A DNA stretch of 64,000 nucleotides from Lentzea flava. GTDB taxonomy: Bacteria; Actinomycetota; Actinomycetes; Mycobacteriales; Pseudonocardiaceae. This document shows positions 8,664 through 17,841 of this stretch, in pieces. Numbering within the stretch: the stretch's first letter is position 1; each line of letters starts with the position of its first letter. The DNA lies in NCBI RefSeq assembly GCF_014648475.1, contig NZ_BMRE01000013.1, positions 120,726 to 184,725 on the forward strand, written 5' to 3'. The notes under the pieces were generated by a model. The model made no database searches. It was not told the DNA's origin and was given only the letters and a program-made list of their open reading frames with translations. Made by a program: the position numbers and the translations under genes.

Positions 8664-9398
8664 ATGAGTGACGTTTTGACCGGCACCACCACAGGGGCTG
8701 TTCGATTCCGGGGGCGCGGCGGGGTGCCGCCCCAGTTCCAGCTGCCGGAGCCGCCGCGGCACTTCGTCGGCAGGCAGGAGGAACTGGCGCGGATCAGGGC
8801 CGGCGGGGTGACGGTGCTGAGCGGGCCCGCCGGGGTGGGCAAGACCGCGCTGGCGCTGAAGTGGTTGCAGGACAGGGGATCGGGACTGTACGTCGACCTG
8901 GCCGTGCGCGAGCCGGTCGAGGACCTGCTGACGGCGTTCGGGTTGAGCGACGTGGCCGCCGACGATGCAGCCGCGGTGTTCCGCAGTCTCGTCACGCGCA
9001 GGCAGTTCACCCTGTTGCTGGACAACGCGGACTCGGCCGAGCAGGTGACGCCGCTGCTGCCCGCGTCCGGCACGGTCGTCGTGACCAGCCGCGAGAGGCT
9101 GAACCTCGCGCAGGCGCAGGAGATCGACGTCGAGCCGCTCACGGACGACGGGCGCATCCAGCAGCTGCTCGATCTGTCCTATGTGGAGCTACCGGAACGG
9201 CAGGCGCGGCTCTACCGGTTGTGCGCGTGGCAGCCCGGCCCGTTCGACGTGCAGGCGGTGGCCGCGATCGCGGGGGAGCACGAGTGCGACGTCGAGGACG
9301 CGCTGGACGACCTGGTCGAGAAGTCGTTGCTGACCGAGGTGGGCGACGCCTTCAGGTTCCATGACCTCGTGCGTGCCCATGCGCGCACGAAACGCTAA
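8664..9398 (+). CDS. Short NB-ARC/STAND-type ATPase lacking a sensor region
   Basis: 244 residues. Walker A is GPAGVGKTALAL (about residue 50), the kinase-2/Walker B strand is LLLDNAD (about 117), the following sensor strand is VVVTSRERLNLA, and a winged-helix end is FRFHDLVRAHAR. In AfsR-like and other NB-ARC proteins this last motif is followed by TPRs. Here a TAA stop comes three codons later, so no repeats or effector domain remain. The start is ATG 8664 with GGAGGT at 8652-8657. It may be a natural stand-alone NTPase or a truncated regulator; the 120 bp downstream do not read on as TPRs. Confidence 0.78.
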   Translation: MSDVLTGTTTGAVRFRGRGGVPPQFQLPEPPRHFVGRQEELARIRAGGVTVLSGPAGVGKTALALKWLQDRGSGLYVDLAVREPVEDLLTAFGLSDVAADDAAAVFRSLVTRRQFTLLLDNADSAEQVTPLLPASGTVVVTSRERLNLAQAQEIDVEPLTDDGRIQQLLDLSYVELPERQARLYRLCAWQPGPFDVQAVAAIAGEHECDVEDALDDLVEKSLLTEVGDAFRFHDLVRAHARTKR

Positions 9399-9483
9399 CA
9401 ATGCAATTAGCGTGTTTAAGGCCATAGGGGGCTGATAAACGCGGAAACCTGGCGTTAAAGGGTTGTCCACAGCGGGTGGTCCC

Positions 9484-9511
9484 ATTCGGTAATCCGAATT
9501 GGTCATATCCT
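9484..9511 (+). promoter_or_regulatory. Candidate operator and leaderless promoter of the XRE-DUF5753 gene at 9519
   Basis: A perfect inverted repeat ATTCGG-TAAT-CCGAAT (9484-9499) lies 20 bp upstream of the ATG. A -10-like TATCCT at 9506-9511 would place +1 at about 9518-9519, making the transcript leaderless. No Shine-Dalgarno is visible. Autorepression by the encoded helix-turn-helix protein is inferred from position. Confidence 0.4.
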
Positions 9512-9518
9512 TCGCGTC

Positions 9519-10361
9519 ATGCCGAAGGATTTCCGGGCCACGACGCTCGAACGCGCCATCGGGCGGCAGCTGGCCGGGTGGCGCCACGAGCGCGAGCTCA
9601 GCCTCACCGAGGCGGGCCAGCGCGTGGGTTTCAGCAGCGCCAAGCTGTCCATGATGGAGAACGCGGTGCAGCCGTCGGCGGCCGTGGACATCATGGCGCT
9701 CGGTTATGTCTACAAGGTGCCCATCGCGGAATGGCAGGCCGTGGTGCTGCAGGCGCAGCACGCGGAACAAGTGCGCATGCGCGCGCTCACCAACACGATT
9801 AACTTCGACCCGGCCGCGGACTTCGCGAATCTGGTGTTCGAGTCGACGTTGCTACGCGTGTTCACGACGGATCTGGTGCCGACCGTCTTTCAGCTGCCCG
9901 GCTACACGCAGGCCGCGTCGCAGTCCGACGACCCGGTCCGCACGGCGCGGCTCACGATGGTGCGGGAGGCGTGGTCCACGCGGCTGGGTGACAAGGATCC
10001 GCTCGCGGTGCAGGCGGTGTTCCCCGAAGCCGTGCTGCGGCAGGTGGTCGGCGGGCCGCGCGTGATGAAGGCCCAGTTGCTGCACCTGATGGAGGTCAGC
10101 GAGCATCCGGCGGTCAGCATCCAGGTGGTGCCGCGCGGTGCCGGGGCGTATCCGGCGATGGGGTCGCCGTTCACGTTGCTGAGCTTTCCGCACCGGCAGC
10201 ACAACGACGTGGTCTACCTGGAGACGTTCATCAAGGGGGAGTACGTCGAGGATCCGGGGCTGACCGAGCAGTGCGCGCAGCGGTTCGCGGAGCTGCGGCG
10301 GATCGCGCTGGGCACCGGGGAGTCGCTGGAACTGATCGCGGAGGCCGCCGCCGAGCTGTAG
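9519..10361 (+). CDS. XRE-family regulator with C-terminal DUF5753 domain (Scr1-like)
   Basis: 280 residues. The N-terminal helix-turn-helix is at about 14-60 (AGWRHERELSLTEAGQRVGFSSAKLSMMEN). A DUF5753 domain follows, with the typical strings PTVFQLPGYTQA, EAVLRQVVGG and VSIQVVPRGAGAYPAMGSPFTLL. These regulators are abundant in Streptomyces and Pseudonocardiaceae and are often paired with small DUF397 proteins; no DUF397 gene is visible here. It lies between the NB-ARC stub and the kinase fusion, separated by 120 and 107 bp, so co-regulation is possible but not shown. Confidence 0.87.
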   Translation: MPKDFRATTLERAIGRQLAGWRHERELSLTEAGQRVGFSSAKLSMMENAVQPSAAVDIMALGYVYKVPIAEWQAVVLQAQHAEQVRMRALTNTINFDPAADFANLVFESTLLRVFTTDLVPTVFQLPGYTQAASQSDDPVRTARLTMVREAWSTRLGDKDPLAVQAVFPEAVLRQVVGGPRVMKAQLLHLMEVSEHPAVSIQVVPRGAGAYPAMGSPFTLLSFPHRQHNDVVYLETFIKGEYVEDPGLTEQCAQRFAELRRIALGTGESLELIAEAAAEL

Positions 10362-10468
10362 GACGTAGGAGGTGGCTCTGCGCGGCCGGATGATGCGAAA
10401 CCCGTAACCGAGGGCGGCCCTTAGTCGATGATGAAAAGAACGGATCGACGAGCAGGGGGAGCCTCGAG

Positions 10469-13400
10469 TTGCAGAAGCGCCGGATCGTGGCCGGTGTCGC
10501 GCTCGCCGCGGCCGCGGTGTCATTGGTCGTCTTCCTCGTCGTGCAGGGACTCGACCGCGCGGACAAGCTGGGCAGTGTCATCAGCGCGCTCGTCGCCGTG
10601 ACCAGCCTGTGGTTCCTGTTGCCGAGGCCCGGCATCGACCCGATGAGGCTGCTCGACGAGCTGAACATCGAACCGCTGCATCGCGACGATCCGCGAAAGA
10701 TCGGCGAGTACACCCTGCTCGGGCGGCTGGGGCCGGGTGCGACGGGCATCGTCTACCTCGGCGTCGACCGGCGGCGGAGTCGTTTCGCGGCCGTCAAGGT
10801 GATGGGGGCCGGGCTCGCCGGCAATTCGGTCAGCCGCACGCGGTTCCAGCGGGAGATCCGGTCCGTCGACGACGTCGGCAAGGCGGCCGGCGGTGAGTTC
10901 CCGACGCTGCTCGACGCCAACGCCGACGCGGAACAGCCGTGGTTCGCCACCGAGTACCTGCCCAGCGTGACCCTGCAGGACCTGGTCTCCGCGGACAACC
11001 CGTGGCGTCCGGCGGCGGTGGCGTGGCTGGCGCGCGTGATCGCGGGGAAGCTGCGGCTCGTCCACGACAAGGGGCTGGTGCACCGCGACCTGAAGCCCGC
11101 CAACGTGCTGCTGGGTGTCGACGATCTGTGGATCATCGACCTCGGCATCGCGAAGAACTCCGAAGATCCCGGCCTCACCCGGCACGACGCCATCGGAACG
11201 GTCGCGTTCATGTCGCCGGAGCAGGCCCGCGGCATCGAGGAGGTCACCGCGGCGAGCGACGTGTTCTCGTTGGGTGCTCTGCTGGTGTACGCGGCGACGG
11301 GCGCACCGCCGTTCGGCAACGACGACGACACCCGGCGCCGGATCCTCGTCGACGAACCGGACCTGAGCGGGCTCGCGGGCTGGGACAGCGCGCTGACCGG
11401 CCTGATCCGCCGGTGTCTCGACAAGGACCCGGCACAGCGCCCGTCGCTGACCGAGATCATCGACGTGTGCAAGCGGTTTCCCGGCGCCGCGCCGGAGTGG
11501 GTTCGCGAGCAGGCGGCGCGGCGCAGGGCGGCGCTGGAGGCGGCACAGCAGCAGGAGGTTTCCTCCGCGGTTCCGTTGTGGCGTCAGGCCAGGACGCGGT
11601 GGACCGCGCTCGCGGCGGTCATCGCGTTGCTCGCGTTCGTCGTCGTGCCGATCTTCTCCTGGCCGTCGGGTGGCGGCGCCGCGGCGACGCTGCCCACGTG
11701 CACGGCGACTCCGGACACGACGCTGAACGTCGGTGTGTCCGCGGACAAGAGCGAACTGTTCAAGGAGATGGCCGCCGGTTACGGCGCCCGCTCCGCCGAC
11801 GGGCACTGCGTCGGGGTCCAGATCATCGAGCTGAACTCGGGCGCCGGCGCGAACACGCTGGCGCGCGGGTGGACGGAGTCGGACGGTTTGCGTCCCGACG
11901 TGTGGTCGCCGGCTTCCAGCGAGTGGCTGGACATCGCCCGTGACCGCGCGGCGGGCAACACGAGCGCCATCGCGGCGTTGCCGACGGAGGCTCGCGGGGC
12001 GGTCGTCACGACTCCGGTGGTGATCGCCATGCCGAAGCCCATGGCGGAGGTGCTCGGCTGGCCGAGCACGAAGGAGGTCAGCTGGCGGACGCTCGCGGAC
12101 CTCGCCACCGACGCGCAGGGCTGGGGCCGGTACCAGAAGGACTGGGGACCTTTCCGGCTCGGCAAGACGAACCCGAACTACTCGACCTCGGGCCTCAACG
12201 CGACCATCGGCGCCTTCCACGCGTTCCGCGCCAACACCGACGCGAGCGGACCGCTCGAGGACAGCGACGTCGACGACCCGGCCGCGCGCAGGTTCGTCCA
12301 GGACATCGAGCAGTCGATCGTGCACTACGGCGAGACGAGCCTGCACTTCATGCGCAACCTGCGCACCGCCGAACGCAGGGGGCAGGTGCTCTCCTACATC
12401 TCGGCGCTCACCATCGACGAGAGCTCCATGCTGGCCTACAACGCCGGGTACCCCAGCGGCGCACTGTCCACTGAGGACCCGAAGGAGGCCGAGCCCGCCA
12501 CCAAGCTGGTCGCGATGTACCCGAAGGAAGGGACGATCTTCCACGACCACCCGTACATCGAGCTCACGTGGCCGGACATGACGAAGGCGAAGCGGGAGGT
12601 GAGCGCGGACTTCCTCCGGCACCTGCGTTCCCCGCAGGCGCAGAAGCGGTTCGGGGAGCTCGGCTTCCGCGATCCCTCGCACGCGTCGGGCGTGCTCGCC
12701 ACCGAGGGCAACGGCGTGTCGCCCGGTTTCGCGGTCAAGGAGCTGCCGAAGCCGTCCGCGCACACGCTGGACAAGGTGCTGACCGCGTGGAGCGCCGTGC
12801 GCAAACCGGCGAACGTCCTGTTCGTCGTCGACACGTCCGGCTCGATGAAGTTCGGTGTGACCGCCACCGACGTCCAGAAGCAGAACTGCGAGCCCGACCT
12901 GAAACAGCGGGATCCGGCCACCCAGCACTGCCCGTCCAAGATCGAGCTGATCAAGAAGTACCGCGGCGAGATCGTCAGCGGCTTCACCGACTCCGACCGC
13001 CTGGGCCTGTGGAACTTCTCCACCACGGGCGCCGCCGGAACAGGTCCTGGTTGCCGCGGCGACCACTGCGAGCTGTCGGCGATCAGCCCGCTGAACGAGG
13101 TCAAGCGCCAGGAGATCGCGGACAAGATCAGGGCCCTGCCGGCCGAAGGCGGGACCGGCTTGTTCGACACGGTCGACCAGGCGGTCACCGTCATGCGGCA
13201 GCAGCTCGACCGGAAGGCCATCAACGCCGTCGTCCTGCTCACCGACGGCCGCAACGACAAGAGCACCGGGCTGACCCTCGACCAGCTGCTCGACCGCATC
13301 AAGGTCACGGCGGGTGCGGAGCCGGTCAGGGTCTTCACGATCGCCTACGGTTTCGCCTCCGACGAGGACGCCAGGGGACGCGACGAGCTGAAGAAGATCG

Positions 13401-13489
13401 CCGAGGCGACCGCGGCCGGTGCGTACGAGGCCAAGGACCCCAGCACGATCGCCGAGGACCTCGTGGCGGCGATCACGTCGAACTTCTGA
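10469..13489 (+). CDS. Membrane serine/threonine kinase fused to extracellular solute-binding and VWA domains
   Basis: 1006 residues from a TTG start with AGGGGGA upstream. Two N-terminal membrane helices (about 6-26, 36-52) precede a Hanks-type kinase (about 79-340) with G88-x-G90 loop, catalytic-lysine candidate K110 (AAVK), H205-R-D-L-K-P-A-N catalytic loop, D224-L-G in place of DFG, and SPEQ in place of APE. A third helix (about 378-397) leads outside to a periplasmic-binding-protein-like domain (about 408-770: NVGVSADKSELFKEMA, RPDVWSPASSEWLD, VVITTP-type strands). A VWA domain follows (about 785-1006) with an intact MIDAS DTSGS at about 788-792 and LLTDGRND. Extracellular ligand or metal-dependent binding may control the inner kinase. 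The ligand and substrate are unknown. Confidence 0.9.
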   Translation: MQKRRIVAGVALAAAAVSLVVFLVVQGLDRADKLGSVISALVAVTSLWFLLPRPGIDPMRLLDELNIEPLHRDDPRKIGEYTLLGRLGPGATGIVYLGVDRRRSRFAAVKVMGAGLAGNSVSRTRFQREIRSVDDVGKAAGGEFPTLLDANADAEQPWFATEYLPSVTLQDLVSADNPWRPAAVAWLARVIAGKLRLVHDKGLVHRDLKPANVLLGVDDLWIIDLGIAKNSEDPGLTRHDAIGTVAFMSPEQARGIEEVTAASDVFSLGALLVYAATGAPPFGNDDDTRRRILVDEPDLSGLAGWDSALTGLIRRCLDKDPAQRPSLTEIIDVCKRFPGAAPEWVREQAARRRAALEAAQQQEVSSAVPLWRQARTRWTALAAVIALLAFVVVPIFSWPSGGGAAATLPTCTATPDTTLNVGVSADKSELFKEMAAGYGARSADGHCVGVQIIELNSGAGANTLARGWTESDGLRPDVWSPASSEWLDIARDRAAGNTSAIAALPTEARGAVVTTPVVIAMPKPMAEVLGWPSTKEVSWRTLADLATDAQGWGRYQKDWGPFRLGKTNPNYSTSGLNATIGAFHAFRANTDASGPLEDSDVDDPAARRFVQDIEQSIVHYGETSLHFMRNLRTAERRGQVLSYISALTIDESSMLAYNAGYPSGALSTEDPKEAEPATKLVAMYPKEGTIFHDHPYIELTWPDMTKAKREVSADFLRHLRSPQAQKRFGELGFRDPSHASGVLATEGNGVSPGFAVKELPKPSAHTLDKVLTAWSAVRKPANVLFVVDTSGSMKFGVTATDVQKQNCEPDLKQRDPATQHCPSKIELIKKYRGEIVSGFTDSDRLGLWNFSTTGAAGTGPGCRGDHCELSAISPLNEVKRQEIADKIRALPAEGGTGLFDTVDQAVTVMRQQLDRKAINAVVLLTDGRNDKSTGLTLDQLLDRIKVTAGAEPVRVFTIAYGFASDEDARGRDELKKIAEATAAGAYEAKDPSTIAEDLVAAITSNF

Positions 13490-13580
13490 GCTGCGCAGAT
13501 GTCGGCTTCCTGAGAAAACTCCTGTTCGCCCGTCTGGGGCGCAAGGATCGAGGGCGCACCCTGATCCGATTGGAGGCGGC

Positions 13581-14495
13581 ATGTACCGCAGATTCGGTGT
13601 CCTGCTCGCGGCGGTCCTGGGCGTCACGCTCACGGCCGCGGCGCCGGCCACCGCAGACGCGTCCCTGCTCGGTCCGACACAGCACTTCCCGACGGAGTTC
13701 TCCCTGCCCAACGGGTGGCAACCGGAAGGCATCGCGATCAGCGGCACCACGGCCTACTTCGGGTCGCGGGCCGACGGGTCGATCTACGCGGCGGACCTGC
13801 GCACCGGCAAGGGCGCGGTGCTGGCCAAGGGGCCGGGCACGCCGTCGCTGGGCATGAAGGTCGACGGCAAGCGCAGGTTGTGGGTCGCCGGCGGCACCGG
13901 TGGCGACGCACGGGTCTATGACACCCGCACTGGTGCGTTGCTGGCCAAGTTCCAGTTCGCGACCACGGACACGTTCGTCAACGACGTGGTGCTGACGAAC
14001 AAGTCGGCGTGGTTCACCGACTCGCGCAAGGCGGTGCTTTACGAGGTGCCGCTCAGCCTCAAGCCGCACCGGACTCTGGAACTGACCGGCGATCTCGTGA
14101 TCACGCCCGGCGCGGTCAACCTCAACGGCATCGTCACCGGGCTCGACGGCGGGTTGATCGCCGTGCAGAGCAACACCGGCAAGCTGTTCCGGATCGATCC
14201 CAGGAGCGGCAAATCCATCGCCATCAATTTGAGCGGTCAAACACTCACGAATGGCGACGGCCTGTTGCGTGAGGGACGGCAGTTGTACGTGGTGCAAAAC
14301 AGGCTGAACAAAGTCGCGCGCTACACGCTCAGTCGTGAGGGAGCCTCGCTCGCTGCGGAACGCACGGACGCGCGGTTCGACGTGCCCACGACGGTGGCGG
14401 CGTTCGGCAAGCGCCTCTACCTGCCGAATGCCCGCTTCACCACCCCGCCGACGCCGGACACGGCCTACACCGTCGTCGCGGTGGAGCGTCCCTAG
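13581..14495 (+). CDS. Secreted beta-propeller protein (SMP-30/NHL-like)
   Basis: 304 residues starting at ATG 13581 with GGAGG six bases upstream. Residues 1-26 are a signal peptide ending ATADA. The rest is repeated beta-strand blocks (GWQPEGIAISGTTAYFGSRADGSIYAADLRTG, MKVDGKRRLWVAGGTGGDARVYDTRTG, NDVVLTNKSAWFTDSRKAVLYEVPL) typical of six-bladed SMP-30/gluconolactonase-like propellers. Related actinobacterial proteins are often labelled superoxide dismutase without support; no metal-dismutase motif is present. It follows the kinase fusion by 91 bp on the same strand and ends before a strong hairpin. Substrate unknown. Confidence 0.8.
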   Translation: MYRRFGVLLAAVLGVTLTAAAPATADASLLGPTQHFPTEFSLPNGWQPEGIAISGTTAYFGSRADGSIYAADLRTGKGAVLAKGPGTPSLGMKVDGKRRLWVAGGTGGDARVYDTRTGALLAKFQFATTDTFVNDVVLTNKSAWFTDSRKAVLYEVPLSLKPHRTLELTGDLVITPGAVNLNGIVTGLDGGLIAVQSNTGKLFRIDPRSGKSIAINLSGQTLTNGDGLLREGRQLYVVQNRLNKVARYTLSREGASLAAERTDARFDVPTTVAAFGKRLYLPNARFTTPPTPDTAYTVVAVERP

Positions 14496-14519
14496 AACAG
14501 GCACGAGAACTAGCCCGTA

Positions 14520-14548
14520 CGGGGGTTCTTGCGTTGTGAGAACCCCCG
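14520..14548 (+). terminator. Terminator-like hairpin after the beta-propeller gene
   Basis: Perfect 10-bp arms CGGGGGTTCT and AGAACCCCCG around a 9-nt loop, 24 bp after the stop. There is no T-tract, as is common in high-GC actinobacteria. The rest of 14549-14717 shows no further gene and should hold the conservon promoter. Confidence 0.6.
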
Positions 14549-14717
14549 GACCGGGTGTTGCGCCGCTCACTCGACTGGGTAGCCTGCCACCGCGTAGTGC
14601 GTGTGATCGCTGTCATTGGGTAACGATGATCTCTACTTGTTACCTTATTGCAGCCGAAGGAGTGACTCGGGTTACCCGCAGCGCTAGCCGTGGGACACAG
14701 GAGACCGTGAGAGCGCT

Positions 14718-17045
14718 GTGAACGAGAAGAGCGGTTACACACCGACCAACTACCGGACCATTCGGTCGCGGTTGGCCGGCGTAGTCGTTGTACCAAGCGT
14801 TGTCTTGCTCGTCATGTGGGCGGTTTTCTCCTCTTACACCGTTTTCGACGGTTTCTACATGCGGTCGATCGCGTCGAACGTGCGCGAAGCCGCGATTCCG
14901 TCAGCGGACGCCTTCGCGGGGCTGCAGAAGGAACGGCAGCTGAGCCTCGTTCTGCTGAGCAGGGCACCCGGTGTCGACGCCGCGACGCTCACCCGGCAGC
15001 AGGCGCAGACCGACGAGTCGCTGCGCCGGATGAAGGAGGTCTTCGCCGACCTTTCCGGCAACTCGCCCCAGGACGTCGTCGACCGGATCAACGCGCTCAA
15101 CTCGGTGCTGAACGAGCTGCCGCAGCAACGCGCGCAGGTCAAGGCAGGCACCGCGAACCCGCAGGCGGTCTACGACTACTACAACGGCCTCATGGACGCC
15201 GGTGTGTCGCTCTTCGGCCACCAGGCGCGGCTCGTGCCGGACGCGGAGGCCGGGCAGGCCGACATCCAGGCCGTGACGATCTTCCAGGCGGCCGACTGGA
15301 TGTCCCGCGCCGCCACCGTTGGTTCGCGTGGGCTGCTCAACGGCAAGTTCACCCCGGCCGAACGGACCGAGTTCGTCCGGCTCATCGGCGCCTACCACTC
15401 GAGCGTCGACGCCACGATCCCGTTCGCGCTGCCGCAGCCGCGCAGTCAGTACGACGCGCTGCGGACCAGTTCCGAGTACCGGACGCTGCTCGACCTCGAG
15501 AGCCGGATCATCAACGGCGACACCGGCGTCACGGACCAGCAGTGGCGCGCGGCGGCCGGTCCCGTGCACGAGAAGCTCGTGCAGATCGCGGCCCGGCAGG
15601 CCGAGGACGGCGCCGAACTGGGCCTCGACAAGGCCAACAGCAGGCTCACCGCCGTGCTGGTCGGCAGCCTCATCGCGTTGCTCGCGGTCGTCGTCGGCAT
15701 CGTGCTCGCGTTGCGCATCTCGAACCGCCTGGTCAGCAGGGCGCTGGTGACGCGGCTCGCGTCGCTGCGGGAGGACACGCTGCGGCTCGCGCAGGAACGG
15801 CTGCCGCACATCGTGGCGCGGCTGCGCGGCGGCGAGCAGGTCGACGTCCACCGCGACATGCCGCCGCTCGACTACGGCAACGACGAGATCGGCCAGGTGG
15901 CCGACGCGTTCAACACCGCCCAGTACACGGCCGTCGCGGCCGCGGTGAAGGAGACGCAGGCCCGCGAGGGCGTGAACCGGGTCTTCCTCGACATCGCGCA
16001 CCGCAACCAGGGTCTCGTGCACCGGCAGCTCAAGATCCTCGACAAGCTGGAGCGCGAAGAGGAGAACCCCGAGCAGCTGGACTCGCTCTTCCAGCTCGAC
16101 CACCTGGCGACGCGGGCCCGCCGCAACGCCGAGAACCTGATCATCCTCGCCGGTGAGCAGCCCGGCAGGCAGTGGCGCAAGCCGGTGCGGCTGAGCGACG
16201 TCATCCGCGCCGCCGTCGCCGAGACCGAGCAGTACGTCCGGGTCAGGGTCAACCCGGTGCCGGACCGCGCGCTGGTCGGTGTCGCGGTCGCCGACACCAT
16301 CCACCTGCTCGCGGAGCTCGTCGACAACGCCACGGCCTTCTCGTCGCCGCGGTCCGAGGTCATCGTCCACTCGAGCGCCGTGCCGCACGGCATCGTGATC
16401 GAGATCGAGGACCACGGGCTCGGCATGACGCAGGAGGAACGCCTCCAGGCCAACGCGAAGCTCTCCAACCCGCCGGACTTCGAGACGATGGCGTTCCGCG
16501 GCGAGTCCCGGCTGGGACTGTTCGTCGTCGCCCGGCTCGCCGCGCGGCGGGGCATCAAGGTGGAGCTGCGCGACTCGCCCTACGGCGGCACGGTCGCGCT
16601 GTGCGTGCTGCCGCCGAACATCGTCGCCCCGCACAGCGCCGCCGGCGACATCACCGAGACCACGCAGATGCCGGTGCGGTCGTTCCACGACCAGCGCCAC
16701 GGCCACCTCGAGGAACACCCGAGCTTCCCCGTGACGCTCGCGCCAGAGGTGCAGGCGGCACTGAACGCCGGAGCGCTCCCAGCCGTTTCCGCAACTGATG
16801 CATCCGTGGACGAAGAGAACCCCGTGGTGACGCCGCCGGACGGGAAGCCGGCGCTTCCCCGCCGCAAGAAGCGGCAGAACCTCGCGCCGCAGCTCATGCA
16901 GCCGGGGGAGTTGCCACACGCCGAACCGGTGACCGGCGAAAGGTCGGCAGAACGGACCCGTGACGGGCTCGCCGCGTTCCAGCGCGGCACCCGTGACGCC
17001 CGCCTGACCGACGACTGGAGATCAGAAGGAGCCCCCTCGTCATGA
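14718..17045 (+). CDS. cvnA: Conservon sensor-kinase-like protein CvnA with nitrate/nitrite-sensing-type domain
   Basis: 775 residues from GTG 14718. A membrane helix (about 20-45) is followed by a long extracytoplasmic helical NIT-type sensor region (about 55-300), a second helix (LTAVLVGSLIALLAVVVGIVLAL, about 311-333) and a HAMP-like linker. An atypical dimerisation region (FLDIAHRNQGLVHRQLKILDKLE) and an HATPase domain (LLAELVDNATAFSSP N-box; EIEDHGLGM) come next, then a proline/charge-rich tail. It is the first gene of a conservon and shares an ATGA with cvnB. CvnA proteins form membrane complexes with CvnB-D; whether this one autophosphorylates is unclear because the H-box is non-canonical. 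Confidence 0.9.
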   Translation: MNEKSGYTPTNYRTIRSRLAGVVVVPSVVLLVMWAVFSSYTVFDGFYMRSIASNVREAAIPSADAFAGLQKERQLSLVLLSRAPGVDAATLTRQQAQTDESLRRMKEVFADLSGNSPQDVVDRINALNSVLNELPQQRAQVKAGTANPQAVYDYYNGLMDAGVSLFGHQARLVPDAEAGQADIQAVTIFQAADWMSRAATVGSRGLLNGKFTPAERTEFVRLIGAYHSSVDATIPFALPQPRSQYDALRTSSEYRTLLDLESRIINGDTGVTDQQWRAAAGPVHEKLVQIAARQAEDGAELGLDKANSRLTAVLVGSLIALLAVVVGIVLALRISNRLVSRALVTRLASLREDTLRLAQERLPHIVARLRGGEQVDVHRDMPPLDYGNDEIGQVADAFNTAQYTAVAAAVKETQAREGVNRVFLDIAHRNQGLVHRQLKILDKLEREEENPEQLDSLFQLDHLATRARRNAENLIILAGEQPGRQWRKPVRLSDVIRAAVAETEQYVRVRVNPVPDRALVGVAVADTIHLLAELVDNATAFSSPRSEVIVHSSAVPHGIVIEIEDHGLGMTQEERLQANAKLSNPPDFETMAFRGESRLGLFVVARLAARRGIKVELRDSPYGGTVALCVLPPNIVAPHSAAGDITETTQMPVRSFHDQRHGHLEEHPSFPVTLAPEVQAALNAGALPAVSATDASVDEENPVVTPPDGKPALPRRKKRQNLAPQLMQPGELPHAEPVTGERSAERTRDGLAAFQRGTRDARLTDDWRSEGAPSS

Positions 17046-17476
17046 AGGACAACACCAGCCAGCACGGCGAACTGAACTGGTTGCTGGAGGACCTCATCCA
17101 GCGCGTGGTCGGCGCCCGTCACGCGGTCGTGCTGTCGGCGGACGGACTCCTGCTCGGCCGCTCGGCCGGGCTGTCCCGCGACGACTCCGAGCACCTGTCC
17201 GCGATGGCGTCGGCCTTCCAGTCGCTCGCCCGCGGCACCGGCCGGCACTTCGGCGGTGGTGCGGTGCGGCAGACCATCGTCGAGATGGAGCACGCGTACC
17301 TGTTCGTGACGGCGGCCGGCCACGGCGCGTGCCTCGCCGTTCTGGGCGAGGAGGACGCCGACATGGGCATGATCGCGTACGAGATGAACATGCTGGTCAA
17401 GCGAGTGGGCACGTACCTCTCGTCGGCGCCGCGCGCGGAGACCGCGACAGTCCCGTCGGCGCGTGAGTCGCGCTGA
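17042..17476 (+). CDS. cvnB: Roadblock/LC7-domain protein CvnB
   Basis: 144 residues forming one Roadblock/LC7 fold: LNWLLEDLIQRVVGARHAVVLSADGLLLGRS, then AMASAFQSLARGTGRHFGGG and AYLFVTAAGHGACLAVL. In conservons this subunit binds the CvnD GTPase and scaffolds the membrane complex. Its start overlaps the cvnA stop by 4 bp, and its own stop shares one base with the cvnC start (TGATG), so all are translationally coupled. Confidence 0.93.
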   Translation: MKDNTSQHGELNWLLEDLIQRVVGARHAVVLSADGLLLGRSAGLSRDDSEHLSAMASAFQSLARGTGRHFGGGAVRQTIVEMEHAYLFVTAAGHGACLAVLGEEDADMGMIAYEMNMLVKRVGTYLSSAPRAETATVPSARESR

Positions 17477-17841
17477 TGAGCGCGCGGGAGGACTGGTGGT
17501 ACGACGAGGCCGCGGGGCCGCTGGTGCGGCCCTACGCCATGGTGCGCGGCCGCACCCGGCCGAACGCGCCTGATCTGCACCTGGTGACGCAGGTCCGTGC
17601 TTCCTCGTTTGCGTCCGACCAGACGTCGCTGACGGTCGAACATCGCGAGATCATGGCCCTGTGCGCACGCCCCCTCTCGGTCGCCGAGGTCGCTGCCTAC
17701 CTCGACGTGCCGCTCATCGTGGTGAAGGTCCTGCTGTCGGACCTCATCGAGCGCGGTGACGTGATCGTGCAGAACTCCTCCCCCCAGATTCCCGACAGGG
17801 ATCTCCTGCAGGCCGTACTGGATGGTGTTCGTGGGATCTGA
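17476..17841 (+). CDS. cvnC: DUF742-domain protein CvnC
   Basis: 121 residues with DUF742 hallmarks: DEAAGPLVRPYAMVRGRTRP near the N-terminus, LVTQV, and a C-terminal winged-helix-like part LSVAEVAAYLDVPLIVVKVLLSDLIERGDVIV. DUF742 proteins are the third component of conservons and interact with the GTPase; DNA binding is not established. Its end overlaps cvnD by 20 bp. Confidence 0.93.
   Translation: MSAREDWWYDEAAGPLVRPYAMVRGRTRPNAPDLHLVTQVRASSFASDQTSLTVEHREIMALCARPLSVAEVAAYLDVPLIVVKVLLSDLIERGDVIVQNSSPQIPDRDLLQAVLDGVRGI

Noticed and set aside
10520..13750. A 1076-codon open frame on the minus strand opposite the kinase fusion
   Set aside because: High-GC antisense shadow: Arg/Val/Asp-rich sequence without domains, while the plus strand encodes a coherent multi-domain protein.
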